24,456 nt of DNA from Chara braunii (Eukaryota; Streptophyta; Charophyceae; Charales; Characeae), in assembly GCA_003427395.1 (NCBI GenBank), contig BFEA01000873.1, forward strand, positions 170,610 through 195,065, in the 5' to 3' direction. Under the pieces are notes generated by a model. The model did not search any database and was not told the origin of the DNA. It saw only the letters and a program-made list of their open reading frames with translations. Shown one piece after another: positions 1-10,285 of the stretch; position 1 is the stretch's first letter, and the number at the start of each line of letters is the position of its first letter. Position numbers and translations under genes: made by a program.

Positions 1-59
1 TCGAAAAACGAAACGGGAATCCATCTTTCCGCAAGATGGATTCCCGTTTCGTTTTTCGA
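1..59. repeat. Perfect foldback (27-bp arms) at the window edge
   Basis: Positions 1-27 are the exact reverse complement of 33-59, around a 5-nt loop (28-32). The window begins inside or at the end of the left arm, so the palindrome may extend further left. Just inside, CGAAACGAGAGAG at about 57-70 is again complementary to the CTCTCTCGTTT at about 135-147, giving a second, looser foldback of GA against CT. It could be a foldback element end, or an assembly or library inversion artefact at a contig edge. The sequence alone does not decide. Confidence 0.85.
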
Positions 60-117
60 AACGAGAGAGAGAGAGAGGGAGGGAGGGGCGGCGACCTGCA
101 CGAAGGGTCGCGCCGAA

Positions 118-178
118 CTCTCTCTCTCTCTCTCTCTCTCTCTCGTTTAGAAACGAGACTCTCTCTCTTCTTTTTTTT

Positions 179-246
<68 letters not shown>
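118..246. repeat. TC microsatellites
   Basis: Two long TC dinucleotide runs lie at 118-144 and 181-246, separated by the foldback-related CGTTTAGAAACGAG segment and a T run. Pyrimidine-rich CCCTCCCT sequence continues to about 290, and T-rich sequence with one N (316) continues to about 370. Serine/leucine-rich translations across this tract are artefacts of the repeat; no gene is supported. Confidence 0.95.
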
Positions 247-251
<5 letters not shown>

Positions 252-409
252 TCCCCTCTCCCTCCCTCCCTCCCTCCCTCTCTCCCTCTCGCGCGACTTT
301 CCTTCTGTGTATTTCNTTTTTTTTTCGTTTGTGTATTTCATTTTTTTCCCCTTCTTTCTTTTTTTGTTTCTGTAGTAGTGTCGTCCCTACAAAATCGGGG
401 CCCGGCCTT

Positions 410-559
410 CGCGCTACGACCGGGCCTTCCCTTGGCCGACCCCCCTAAGTCTGCGGCGGGTATACGGGAAGGCCCGCGACCGATAGCTGAGCGAGGTACT
501 GGTGGTTTAATGGGGAAGGCCCGCGACCGATAGTTGGGCCAAGTACTAATGGTTTAATC
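410..559. repeat. 47-bp direct repeat with an inverted partial copy
   Basis: Units 466-512 and 513-559 are a tandem duplication, 40 of 47 positions identical by eye, both starting with GGGAAGGCCCGCGACCGATA. An 11-bp segment, CGGGCCTTCCC at 421-431, is the perfect reverse complement of the start of each unit, so either unit can pair back to it. GCCCGG and CCGGGC nearby (about 400-425) form another short stem. The tract is much richer in GC than its surroundings. No reading frame or known RNA was recognised. Confidence 0.75.
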
Positions 560-782
560 CACTCGCCGCATTTTTGGTGAATATGTGTCGCCTCCATTTG
601 CGCTGACAGCTACTTTACTATCACGGGCGAAGCAACAAAGTTGGGCAGGGTTTTGGGGGAGGGGGGTGGTTCGTATTTAGGGTTGTGCTCCACTGGAGCT
701 CTTCGGGGAAGTTTCTCGAAGAGTTGCAGGCTCCACAAACGTTTCTACATTTTTTTTCTTTCAGGAATTGCAGCTCGTTGCC

Positions 783-947
783 GACACAAATATCCTTCCA
801 AGGGTATGCCTTTGTTTTTGCAAATGACAAAAATGAATTTTGCCATGAGAGTTGGGTGCGTTTCACGTGTCGCGACCGGTTTTCCATTCGACGGTCGATA
901 ACACGTGGGAATGTTTCAAGGAAAGTAGAGAGTGTGTGGGCATGCAG
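783..947 (+). repeat. Palindrome block, copy 1 (diverged)
   Basis: This is the most diverged of three related blocks (the others are at 6794-6935 and, inverted, 15142-15298). It has the near-palindrome ATATCCTT-CC-AAGGGTAT at 790-807, then TTTGTTTTTGCAAATGACA. About 120 bp later comes GTAGAGAGTGTGTGGGC (925-941). The order and approximate spacing of these parts are the same in all three blocks. The opposite strand is open (about 621-1112) but the peptide is not recognisable. It may be a boundary or control region of the large repeat unit. Confidence 0.6.
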
Positions 948-2632
948 TTTGAGGCGCGTATGATTTTGATAGGATGTGTGTCGGACACTATTTGTTGGTG
1001 AGTTATTGGTCGTAAAAATAGGATGAAAGAAAAAGTCTCTCGTTTGATTTTGGGTGGCTATCTGTGGAGCGTGTATGCGTCCAACAGTTAGCGTTTTGTC
1101 AGTCGTTATCAAAGTCAGTCGGCGCTTAGAGGCTAGCTATTTGTGGTGAATGCATTGTTGTAGGCTCATCGCTTTGTGATGGTAACCCTCCTTGTTCATG
1201 CGATCCAAAAGGTCATATGAGTCTCTGCTGACCCGGTGTACCCGACCTTGCTCTAACGAAGTCTTCGTTTCCGTTGTGCTTGAGAGCAGGCGCACGAGGG
1301 GAGATACACATGCCGTTGCATCTAATGGAGACCTACCAGATTCTCTGTTGGCAGGTTTGGTGAGTAGGGAGTTACGGCCGTAATCCCAGGTATCATCGTC
1401 ATGATTGCAATGATCTTTATCACCAACACAATTTAATCCTCGCCGTTCTCATCACGCCCTATGTGTTGTTGTAGCGGTCGTGCTGAGATTCCAGCTTGGT
1501 CACCTTAGTCGAGTTGCTCGTCCATTCGCAAGCCATCAAGATAGTCGCAATGTCATTGTGGGTGCACTGCCCACCGTGTTCATCATAATGTTCCTCATCG
1601 AGTTGTCATTATGATCGTGCTTGTCAGTATCTTGGTCACCACCGAGATACTTTAGGAGTAGCGGGCGTGAATTGGTATGTATCTTCCTATGTTCTAGCGA
1701 AAAATTCAGTATCCTTTGCACATTTTGTGACCGATAGCGTGCTGCTTAACGTCCTTTTCGTTGACGAAGTGTGTTGATCATCGCCTTATCCATTGAAAAT
1801 TTTGGTGCTCCTCAACATGGTTGGGATCCCGATCGTTACTTATGTGCTTAGTGGTCGTCTTCATCGTCGTGTTGCCGGATTTGTGGATGTTGCAGACTAA
1901 ATGCTAGTTGCGGTAGTGCATTCAAGCACCGTCGGTGTTGTGTTTCCGAGTGTTGTTGTTGTAAACAACCTTCGATCGTTGTTATATTTTCGAATATTGC
2001 TGTTATGTAAAACCTTCAACCGTTGCTACATTTTAGAATACTGTCATTGTGGACAACCTTATGGTGGAGGTGCCGAACGCTGCGACATTGTACAACAGTC
2101 TACTATGTCCTGCTCTTACAACTGTTCTTTTAGATCGGCGTTGCCGATTCAAGGACGAAGTTGTTGTTGCTGTTATTTTTCGTTGGGAGATTGTTGTGTG
2201 CTCTGATGCTGGATTTTGTTTTACAATCTAATTGTTGTTGCACGACGATTTACTGTGTTTTCACTGTTTATTACTCAGGATACCATTAAGTTGCTGTTAT
2301 GCTAAGCTTGCTATTGCGTTCTATTTTCACTATCATTGTGCATGTTTTTGTGTTGCTACAGTGCCCTTTGGTTGCACTACTACTGTTGATATTCCTTTAT
2401 TGTGATAGGTTGTTATAACTTATATTCGAATTGAGCACAAGGAGCGTGCTCTATTCGAATACAATCTTGTGAAGTAACATTGTTGTAGTCCCGCCAGGTT
2501 GACCAGCACGTTGTAAGTTGGACGGTGATTGACACGTGTGTGGACAACTATTCGAACGTTCAAGTCTTCTGAAGAGTTATTACTTTTTCTAGACCATAAA
2601 TTGACTGTGGTCACTGTTTTTTTACTATCAGT
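948..2632. other. Pre-head spacer of repeat unit A; no gene seen
   Basis: About 1.7 kb lie between block 1 and the structured head of copy A. The sequence is moderately GT-rich, with many GTTGTTG runs between about 1900 and 2400. Short similarities to the sequence before copy B exist: GGTGCACTGCCCACC near 1560 resembles GGTGCATTGCCCACC near 9685. This suggests both pre-head regions share a distant origin. All open frames are short and show no recognisable domain. Confidence 0.5.
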
Positions 2633-2887
2633 GTGGGCTCTCAGGCATATCAAGGCAACAAGATCCTCCCACGCAAGTCTGAGAACAACTCCCTGTATAT
2701 GAGTGACCGAACGACCTCTTTCTCTACAATTCTTACTCGAAGTCTAGTTTAACTAGTCCGAAGCGGTATGCGACGGGCGGGATTGCAACCCGTAATTTAT
2801 ATCAAGACCTTTGTGGGAGGTTTGTCCCACCAATTATGAGAGTTATGCCGAAACTTACGTGAGGTTCTAGAGACATGAAACCTTCAG
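2633..2887 (+). ncRNA. Candidate structured RNA, head of repeat copy A
   Basis: This 255-bp segment matches 10035-10285 along its length but is clearly diverged. Conserved hairpins are visible. ACGGG (2773-2777) pairs with CCCGT (2789-2793) around an 11-nt loop CGGGATTGCAA. GTGGGA (2813-2818) pairs with TCCCAC (2825-2830). TTATG (2843-2847) pairs with CATGA (2874-2878) enclosing an imperfect inner stem. A first stem (2633-2639 with 2662-2668) is weak here but strong in copy B, enclosing the conserved GGCATATCAAGG loop. Several arm positions differ from copy B while pairing is kept. No known RNA family was recognised. It ends at a donor-like CAG|GTATAA. Confidence 0.4.
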
Positions 2888-2990
2888 GTATAATTATTGT
2901 CTCTATGTGCTCGCTATACCCCTATCACTATATTTGTTTAGTTTATTTGATATATATGCCTTCATCTTTACAACTATTGTTTCTTTTTAG
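2888..2990 (+). other. Candidate spliceosomal intron, copy A (103 bp)
   Basis: The segment starts CAG|GTATAA and ends in a pyrimidine-rich TTTCTTTTTAG|GATTC. The homologous place in copy B (10286-10395) also starts CAG|GTATAT and ends TTTTCAG|GATCT, while the interior differs in sequence and length. Conserved borders with a freely changing interior are what an intron would give. No transcript evidence is available here. If real, the repeat unit is transcribed on the plus strand and spliced. Confidence 0.4.
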
Positions 2991-3788
2991 GATTCAATCA
3001 AATTAAGTTAAAACAAATGCATGAATAAATTATAATTTATTGCGTGAAGTCAAACTAAGGAATTGAATTGAAGGATAGTGGTTTGCTTGAGACTGATTGG
3101 GTCATAAAAAAGGTCAGACACTGTTTATAAGATGAATAAATTGGCCACTGCATTTAATTATGTTTTTTGAAGAACCAAACATGTTTTATAAGATGAACGA
3201 CATTGTTACTATATTTTTTTTACTTGTTTTTTTTCGAACCACACATTGTTAATAAGATGAATGATTTGGTTGTTGTTTCTTTGAGGTTTAACTTTTTTTT
3301 TTTTTTTTTAGATCATATAATGTTTCTAAGATGATTGGTCTGACCGTTTGTTTTATTATGGGTGATTTTTAAACGAACTTTAAGCATTGTTTCTAAGATG
3401 AAAGACTCTGAGTTTTTTTTTTTTGCGTGTTTTAGAAAAAGGGGTTGAGCATTATTTATAAGATGAATGACTCAATTATTTGTATGTTTTTTTAATGAGG
3501 AAAATTCAGGTCGAAGACTAAGTAATGTTTATAATACGATTGAATTAGTCTGAAGTCACACACCTAATATGAACAGAGAAAAAAACTTTCTATATTTACT
3601 ATACTATACGAGGCTACCAGTCGGGCCGCTCGGGTCCCGGGTGGCCATCCCGTGCAAGGATCAGGAAAAGCTTAGCAAAATAAAATTAAAAAAAAAAAAA
3701 TCCAAAAAACTATACTATGCAGAAAAATAAACTAAACAACTTTTGCCTCAGGGTCACATCGACATTGTTTATCAAATTTAAAATCAAA

Positions 3789-3791
<3 letters not shown>

Positions 3792-3828
<37 letters not shown>

Positions 3829-3834
3829 GTCCGG
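3792..3834. repeat. TA microsatellite
   Basis: An uninterrupted TA dinucleotide run of about 43 bp lies inside the hairpin array of copy A, next to a short GC-rich insertion-like segment (GGTCCGGCGGGC onward). Confidence 0.9.
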
Positions 3835-4539
3835 CGGGCAAGTGGACCCGGACCACTCAGGTAGTCTAGATACTATATATTTTTTATATGAAAATGGGTA
3901 GCCAAACATTGTTTCTGGGATGAATGGTCTGACTATAGTTTTATCACTAATAACAGAATATTAAGTAAGAATACAACTGAAGGTAACTTGGGCAGATGAA
4001 ACATTGTTTCTAAGATGAATGACTCATTCATACGCCCACATTGAAGTTTATGGGTGGTTTCTTAACGAACTTTGAGCATTGTTTCTAAGATGAATGACTC
4101 AGTCCTACGCCCACAGTGAAGTTTATGGGTGGTTTTTGAACGAACTCTGAGCATTATTTCTAAGATGAAAGACCCCGACCTCTTTTTTTTTTATGTTTCA
4201 GAAAAAGGGGTTGACCATTATTTATAAGATGAATGACTCAATTATTTGTATGTTTTCTTATGAGGGAAATTCATGTTGAAGACTAAGTAATGTTTCTTAG
4301 ACGAATGACTTAGTCTGAAGCCACGCACCTAATGTGAAGAGAGAAAATAAATTTCTATATTTACTATACTATACATGATCACCAGTCGTACGTACGGATG
4401 TCCCCGGGCCGACCTTCGTACATAAGCACGTTCGGGGTCCAGTTCAGGGTCCGAACCAGACGGCGCTCGACCCCTGCCAAAAATGATTTGGAGGCCTGAA
4501 AATATATATATATATTTTTTAATCCTTTTCTTTGTAAGT

Positions 4540-4857
4540 TCTCTATGATGTGAGGTACATGCCTATTAATTTTGAAGTCGTTTTTATAAGCCAAACAAAA
4601 ATGAAAAATCACCAAAGATGGCAGTGTCAAAATCTGCTCGCCCACTCACTATTTTTTTTCTTCAATTTTTTACTTTTTTTTCACTTTATTGCGGGACCTA
4701 AAAAAAATTATTATTATTACTATTATTTTTATGAGTTTCGTATTATGTGAAGTACATATCTGTAAAGTTTCAAGGTATTTGGTGATGCCGAAAGAAAATG
4801 AAAAATCACCAAAGCTGGCGGTGTCGAAAACGTGCTCGCTCACTCACTAATTTTAGT
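4540..4857. repeat. Tandem repeat of about 197 bp inside copy A
   Basis: Two related segments, about 4540-4660 and 4737-4857, share ATGTGAGGTACAT-like starts, ATGAAAAATCACCAAAG and TGCTCGCYCACTCACTA. The shared ATGAAAAATC lies at 4601 and 4798, giving an offset of 197. They interrupt the hairpin array and are probably an independent insertion, together with the GC-rich stretch at about 4385-4490. No protein is supported. Confidence 0.6.
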
Positions 4858-5011
4858 TCTCTTTTTATTTTTTTTTATTTTTTTTATTAGTTTTATTTTC
4901 TGTATTTTATTTTTATTTCAAATTCGGTAAGGAATTTGTATGTAATGCTCAGGCAAATATTATTTATTGTAGTTTTTTTCAGAACATATATTTTTCTCAA
5001 ATTTGTTTGAT

Positions 5012-5013
<2 letters not shown>

Positions 5014-5057
<44 letters not shown>

Positions 5058-5061
5058 CCGC

Positions 5062-5127
<66 letters not shown>
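5014..5127. repeat. Long T homopolymers
   Basis: Runs of 44 T (5014-5057) and 62 T (5066-5127) are separated by CCGCAAAA. Such lengths are hard to sequence, so the true lengths are uncertain. They could be the A tails of retroposed sequence on the minus strand, but no retroelement body was recognised beside them. Confidence 0.9.
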
Positions 5128-5580
5128 CTGTTTTCCGCCAGAACGGTCGAATGCATCCCCAAGGGGTCCCGCACGTTCGGGCATTCGGGTTTGGACATTC
5201 GGCCCGTTCTGAACGCTGGTTAATTTGATACTATATATATTTATATGAACAGGGGTAGTCATACATTGTTTTTGAGATGAATGGTCTGACTATAGTTTAT
5301 CACTAATAAGAGCATATTAAATAAGAATATAACTGAAGGTAACTTGGGCAGATTGAGCATTGTTTATAAGATTAATGGCTCAGTCCTACGCCTATATTGA
5401 CGAAAAAAATGAAAAAGAAAAATTTTAATTATCTATTAAACAGTTCAGCGATGACGAAATATTGTTTATAAGATCAATGGTTTAGTTGTACGCCCAAAAA
5501 ATAGATAAGTAGTTGTGCAACTTGTTTATGTATAACTAAGGCAAAGTTAAGCATTATTAATAAGATGAATGGCTGAATTA

Positions 5581-6793
5581 TATGTCAGATGTAAGGTTGG
5601 AACGAAACGTAAATCATATGAGGAACCAACGAACAATTATATGAAAACAACTTGGGAGATTTGGTGAGAGTTTATATTTTGGTTGTATGCACTTGCATTT
5701 GAGTTGGTTTGAGTTGTCTTTTGATATGTAGCTGCTTTAGATGCTCGTCGTTTGCAATTCCTCTGCCATACCCATTTCTTACCATCCTTTTTCTTGCGTG
5801 CATCTGGCGCGGATCCATCTCAGATTCACTCCATTCCTCTCTGGTCGCTGCCTCCACCTTCGGTCTTGTTCTCCATCGTCGCCAAATTTTCCTCGCTCTC
5901 CCCTTGCCTTTGTATCCAAGTCCGACGAATGAAGTGCACGAACAACTCCACTATACTCATGAGCGACGAAGGATTCATACCATAGCGTTGCGGACCTCTG
6001 CATTAGTGGCTCGGGCCGCTTCGCTCAGGCATAGTTCACCATCTTCCGAGTCCCAACGGTACGCTCACACTCAAACCTCTCACAACAGATCTTGGGTGGC
6101 GGATGGTGCTCCCACGATTGTGTCGTCGCAGCCAAAATTCCCCACCTGTCAAAGTCCTCAGCTCCAGTTGGACAGACGATAAGGGTTTGCACCTTGGATC
6201 AAGGGGTAGGGGCAAAACCCCGTTTTCACCTCAACGTCGTAAAGCTCCCACCGGTGGAACTCAACACAGGTCAGTGTTCACATAGCTGGTGGGTGTACCA
6301 ACTAAGCTAGGCTCAATGGTTCGTTTGCGCGGGTAGAGTCAACGCATAACCGTTCTCAATTTCTAATCAGTCATCGACCGCTCATGCGACCCATTAAAAG
6401 TAGGGCGTTGACTTAGGTACGATCATAGTCCAAACATGCATGAGGTATGACTCATTCCGCGTATCCGTGCGCTGAAGTTTTGCCCCTCTGGCATACGGAT
6501 GGTCACAATATCGACTAGACACATCTACGAATAGTCACAGTAGTGACCAGATACCTATTGGATTTGTGAATCACCACATAGCAAGGGCAGAAAGTCAAAT
6601 GGGCAGGGGTGTCAGTGATGCTGAAGTACTTTCAACCCCCCTTTACATCGAGCTTCGCTCGTACACACCATGTCAAGGCCGATGGTTGCCCGCACCCTAT
6701 AAACCAACCATGATAAGCACCCTCCTTTTGAATCTTTACTGAACCATCACCTTGAATAAACTCGAAGGTAGTTTCTCTCAATACGCGGTGTCA
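5581..6793. other. End of repeat copy A; no gene seen
   Basis: The first part, to about 5750, still matches copies B and C (GATATGTAGCTGCTTTAGATGCTCG here, compared with 11514 onward). After that, copy A departs: it has neither the 124-bp tandem units nor the tail shared by B and C. The stretch 5750-6790 is more GC-balanced, with several overlapping open frames of 60-157 codons (the longest 5709-6182, plus strand). None has a recognisable domain and no start context stands out, so I do not call a gene. Confidence 0.5.
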
Positions 6794-6935
6794 GTGCGAA
6801 TACCCTTACAAGGGTATCCGCCCTGGTTTTTGCAAGCGACATAAGATAAGTTTGGTTTAAAGTTTAAATATACCGCGCGAGGCGCGGCTGCGTTGATTAA
6901 ATGGTTGATTAGAGTAGAGAGTGTGTGAGCGCGGG
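6794..6935 (+). repeat. Palindrome block, copy 2
   Basis: The core palindrome ATACCCTT-AC-AAGGGTAT (6800-6817) is perfect and is followed by CCGCCCTGGTTTTTGCAAGCGACATAA. About 95 bp later comes GTAGAGAGTGTGTGAGCGCG. Block 3 at 15142-15298 (minus) matches closely. The opposite strand of blocks 2 and 3 could encode a shared short peptide stretch (CKNQGGYPCKGIR). Few differences fall in that stretch and two of them are synonymous, so a coding origin is possible but unproven. It follows copy A as block 3 follows copy C, so it belongs to the end of the unit or the start of the next. Confidence 0.65.
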
Positions 6936-9900
6936 TGATCTCTTTCCTTTTTGATGATTGTGAAAACCGGCGTTGGTCACCGATCAGAAATTTATTTATG
7001 ATTGAAACTATGATTAAAAAGATTATGTCTCCTTGATTGATGCGCTTGCCATTGACTTGTGCATACGTGTGGAGGACGGCGTCAACAACAATGTGATTCT
7101 GAAAATGTTTTGGTAGGTCTACGCATCGCACAGTATCGGTTTATCTAGATGTCCGTCAGAGTTAGACCCAGCCTTGGGCCTGACAGTAGCGGTTACGGCA
7201 TTAGACTTTCATCAAAGAGATCCAGGGACCGAGATAGAGCGGCAACGACGCAGGCATATCAGAGTAGCGCGAAGGGACCGAGGACAACGGGGCTATCCCC
7301 CTTGGGTTTACCGTTAGCAGCATCGGAACAGTACGAGGCGTTTCTTCTTCCTCGTTCGTCATATTCTGACGATTAAAAACTCTAAATATTTTTATTATTT
7401 ATTGTTGTGTTATTATTATTTTACTCCGGTGTTTTGTGACTCAGACAGGACGCTGGATTTGAAGGCCGTCGTCAGTCGAAGACCTTGAGTACGAACCTCT
7501 ATTTTGTTGACCTAGGGGTTCCTTGCGTATTCGGGATGCTGGTGAAGGTTCTCTGTCCCACCGTCTTGGAGTACGGGACGGGGAGTCCGACATGCATGCA
7601 AGCTAGTGAGTGGTTGAGTGTGTGCGTGCCCGTTGGGACACGAAAGATCGTGGGGCATGCATCAGGGCGGGCCGCGGACTGAAAGGACCAGCCGCTCAGT
7701 GCTCTTCACCACTACGGTTTTTAAAGTTCTTATTTGAATATCTGTTGTTGTCGTCGAGGGGCCGTATCGGGGCCAGTTCATCAAGGTCCACACTTCGAGC
7801 TAGGCCTTGCAGCAGGCCGCACCCTCAGTATCGCGGCCAACCGTATAAGTAGGAGCTTGGCCGTTAAGGGTTCGAGGTGGCGGTGAGCTCCGCCTGTGCT
7901 AAGCGGAATGGGGGAGTTGTGTGTCAGCCTGCCAAGCGATGACGAATTGGGTGTAGGGGCGAAAAACTAATCGGCCCGTCTAGTAGTAGTCATTCGGAGG
8001 TCCTCCTACGATCGCCAACTCGGCTGGGCATATCGACTAAGTCGAGCGTCGTCGTACCGCTGCCTGCTGAAGGCTGCATTGGTAGCGGGAGGAGATGAGG
8101 AGTCGGGGTCATAAAGGCAGCGAAGAAAGAACTTAATCCGGGCGCGAACATGCGCCAGATGCACGCACGACAAAGGTGGAGATGGCGACGGAGGTGAAGG
8201 GGAAGGGGGGGTTGAAACCGTCCATCTCACCCGATCCTTAACGATTCGAGCAGGGGAAGATGCGAATTTGGGGTTTGAAGGCGGAGAAGAAGTAGTGGTG
8301 GCGGATTGAAGATTGGATAGTTTACTCGATTCATAGTGGAATCGAGAAAATTGAGACGTAAAGTAGAAGTTATAGTGTCGACGAATCTATTTTTGAGGTA
8401 AGTTTTGACAAAAGGTTAGTAGTAGATAGGGAGTTGGTGAGAATATGGAGGACGCGAAAGTGGTTGAGAAAATGGCTATGTCGAGGAGGAGATCTGACAA
8501 CTCGCCTAATTCTTAACAGATTAAGGCGCAGAGAGATATGGCTTAGGGGCTCTTTGGTAAGGCGAAAAGAGCTACGGGTTTGGTTTCTTATGTTAGTAAG
8601 TAGGATCCGAGGTATGACGGACACGGGCTGCGCGAATAGGGGAGAACAGCTTCGCGAGTAGCAATGAATACTTCCTCGTTTTAACGGGAGATTCATTTTG
8701 ATTAGCTTATAGTGGAAAAATGGGTTCTTGCCTGCCTTGGGTCTGACATGATTGATTGGATTAAGGGCATCGATAGAAAAAAACTATAGAGAGGGGAGTT
8801 TGACCGTGGAAGGTGAAAACACTTACCTCGATATGGTCGCGTCCGTTTTTTCCTGCTGATGGGCGGCTTCGTTCTCGTTCTTAGCTCCATTCGGGCGGGA
8901 TCGATTTGATCGGTTCCTTGGGGGTGCTTATGCTAAGAAGAAACGAGGCACTCGTCCTAGAGAAGTAGTTTGGGGGCTGAGTACCAAGTGAGGGAACTAC
9001 CGCGGAGAACAGGCTATGTGGATAACCTGAGAATCGAGCCACAGTAACAGGCGACGGTACTTCTGACCCGAATCCTAGAGGACAAATCATTCCGATTTTG
9101 CTCATTGTGACGTTCAGAACGACGGGAAGCAAACAACGGGAATCAAGAGAGAGAGAGAGAGAGAGCTTACCTCAAAGGTGATTCAACCGTGAGGGAAGAA
9201 CCAGGAGTCGAGTTGGGTCTGCTCACTCTAAAGCGTCTGTATTGACCTGTGAACTATAAGAAAGGCAAGTTGAGCCAGTCTGTAACCTCTGCCTTCCTAA
9301 GTTCCCGCGGGGCAGCTGACGCTGGTTGAGTGATGGGACTGGTGAAGCGAGACGAAACGGAGGTGGATTGTGGACAGCGGACTGTGGATAGTGGACTACG
9401 GACTGTGGACGGAGGACTGCAGGCTTAACCAATGGTCGGGGTCGCTGTCGTTCGTTTTATACTAAGTAACGAAGACTGAGGGGCGAAGTTGCAGACTTAC
9501 CGCAGCAAGGAGAGTGAAGAGCGGCTGAAGACGACCTGTAGGACGGCGTGTCGTTTTCTCAGTAGATGAAACGATGGTGGAGAGAGTTGCCTGACTGTGT
9601 ACATGAAGGCTGACCGACATACTCTACGACATGTTGAACCAGAGGATTGCGAGAGGGCTGCGAGCTGAAGATTGGTTTACTGGTCGGTGCATTGCCCACC
9701 ATACTGATCTAAGGAATGCGAGTCCAGCCGCAAGCTGGAAGCTTATTAAAAGTTGGTAAAGGCTGCATAACCGGTATCAGCGAGCAACTCTGTGGTTGCA
9801 TGGCTAGTCAAGCCATACCACCATTTCACTATGGCGAAAGAGAAAGTTGTTCGTTCTGACTCGCAGCCAGTACTTTAAGCCGTGACCACTACATTTTGGT

Positions 9901-10034
9901 TCACGAACCTTGCGACATGACTGGGTCCTTTGAAAGGAGGTTCAGTGCTGCGATTAGAGGAATTGTCAGGAGGTCAACAATCGACGGTTTGACTTCAATT
10001 TGACTAAGACGATTGCGCGTGTTGGTCATCATTG
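6936..10034. other. Pre-head spacer of repeat unit B; no gene supported
   Basis: About 3.1 kb have no recognisable protein. Visible items are a GGCGG/CCGCC hairpin (7879-7894), a GA run (9147-9165) and a GGACTGTGGAC-type minisatellite (9362-9419). Strong donor-like motifs are GAG|GTAAGT on the plus strand near 8396 and, on the minus strand, GAG|GTAAGT near 8826, GAG|GTAAGC near 9170 and GCG|GTAAGT near 9497. Open frames of 60-108 codons on both strands show no domains. A spliced gene with short exons cannot be excluded. Confidence 0.45.
9362..9419. repeat. Short GGACTGTGGA minisatellite
   Basis: Five to six imperfect copies of a TGGATTGTGGAC / CGGACTGTGGAT type motif, roughly 10-15 bp each, lie in a row. 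On the opposite strand this gives a repetitive peptide (RPQSVVHYPQSAVHNP), which is a consequence of the repeat. Confidence 0.7.
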
Positions 10035-10285
10035 CGGGGCCCTCGGGCATATCAAGGTAACAAGGCCCCGTCCTGGGAGTTGAGTTTTTCCCTCTCCTGT
10101 ATCTCGAGAGTCTGAAACCCCTCTTTCTATCCTTCTTACTCTAAGTCTAGTCTTGTTCTGAGAGGAAGGCGGCAGGCGGGATTGTAACCTGTAGGACCGC
10201 ATCAAGACTCTGTGGGGAGTCGACCCACCGATTGCGGGAGCCCTGCCGGAACCTAGGCGAGGTTCTGGAAGCAGGGAACTGTCAG
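10035..10285 (+). ncRNA. Candidate structured RNA, head of repeat copy B
   Basis: This is the counterpart of 2633-2887 with stronger stems. CGGGGCC (10035-10041) pairs with GGCCCCG (10064-10070) around a conserved GGCATATCAAGG loop. GCAGG (10172-10176) pairs with CCTGT (10188-10192) around the 11-nt loop CGGGATTGTAA. GTGGG (10212-10216) pairs with CCCAC (10224-10228). CCCTG-CCGGAACCT (10241-10254) pairs with AGGTTCTGG-AAG-CAGGG (10260-10276), which is 14 bp with one G-U and a 3-nt bulge. Loop sequences are kept from copy A while arms change in a paired way. It ends at CAG|GTATAT. I do not recognise the family. Confidence 0.45.

Larger units (their letters stand above)
3110..5580 (+). repeat. 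Hairpin array of repeat copy A
   Basis: At least eight short hairpins share CATT, a 12-nt loop like GTTTCTAAGATG, AATG and one following unpaired purine. Outer arms vary but pair. Arms are at 3445-3449/3471-3475, 3515-3521/3545-3551, 4072-4076/4098-4102, 4280-4287/4309-4316 (8 bp, perfect), 5256-5263/5285-5292, 5351-5357/5379-5385, 5453-5459/5481-5487 and 5545-5551/5573-5579. Degraded copies lie near 3115, 3175, 3245, 3315, 3390, 3905 and 3995. The array is internally duplicated: 3360-3600 resembles 4125-4370 (offset about 765), and 3897-3995 resembles 5250-5355 (offset 1356). No coding frame is supported. Confidence 0.65.

Noticed and set aside
36-533. 165-codon open frame on the plus strand
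   Set aside because: It is built mostly from the TC microsatellite and T-rich tract; the serine/leucine run reflects the repeat and no domain is visible.
621-1112. 163-codon open frame on the minus strand
   Set aside because: It overlaps palindrome block 1; corresponding frames at blocks 2 and 3 share only a short stretch, and the rest is unrelated, so a repeat explains it better than a gene.
2633-2887. rRNA fragment, because GCATATCAA and GTAACAAGG words occur in rRNA
   Set aside because: The flanking sequence does not match large- or small-subunit rRNA beyond these short words.
4893-5262. Lysine-rich and phenylalanine-rich frames
   Set aside because: They are translations of the long T homopolymers at 5014-5127.
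3110-5580. CRISPR-like array of palindromic repeats
   Set aside because: Here the core is constant and the palindromic arms vary, spacing is irregular, and the DNA is clearly eukaryotic; the pattern is not that of CRISPR repeats and spacers.
7850-7900. tRNA T-arm, because of GGTTCGAGG
   Set aside because: The neighbouring bases do not form a T stem and no acceptor, D or anticodon arm could be placed.
8409-8812. A changed genetic code with TAA and TAG as glutamine
   Set aside because: The 1047-codon hAT frame has no internal TAA or TAG and uses CAG/CAA for glutamine, so the standard code fits; the frame is kept only as a low-interest observation.
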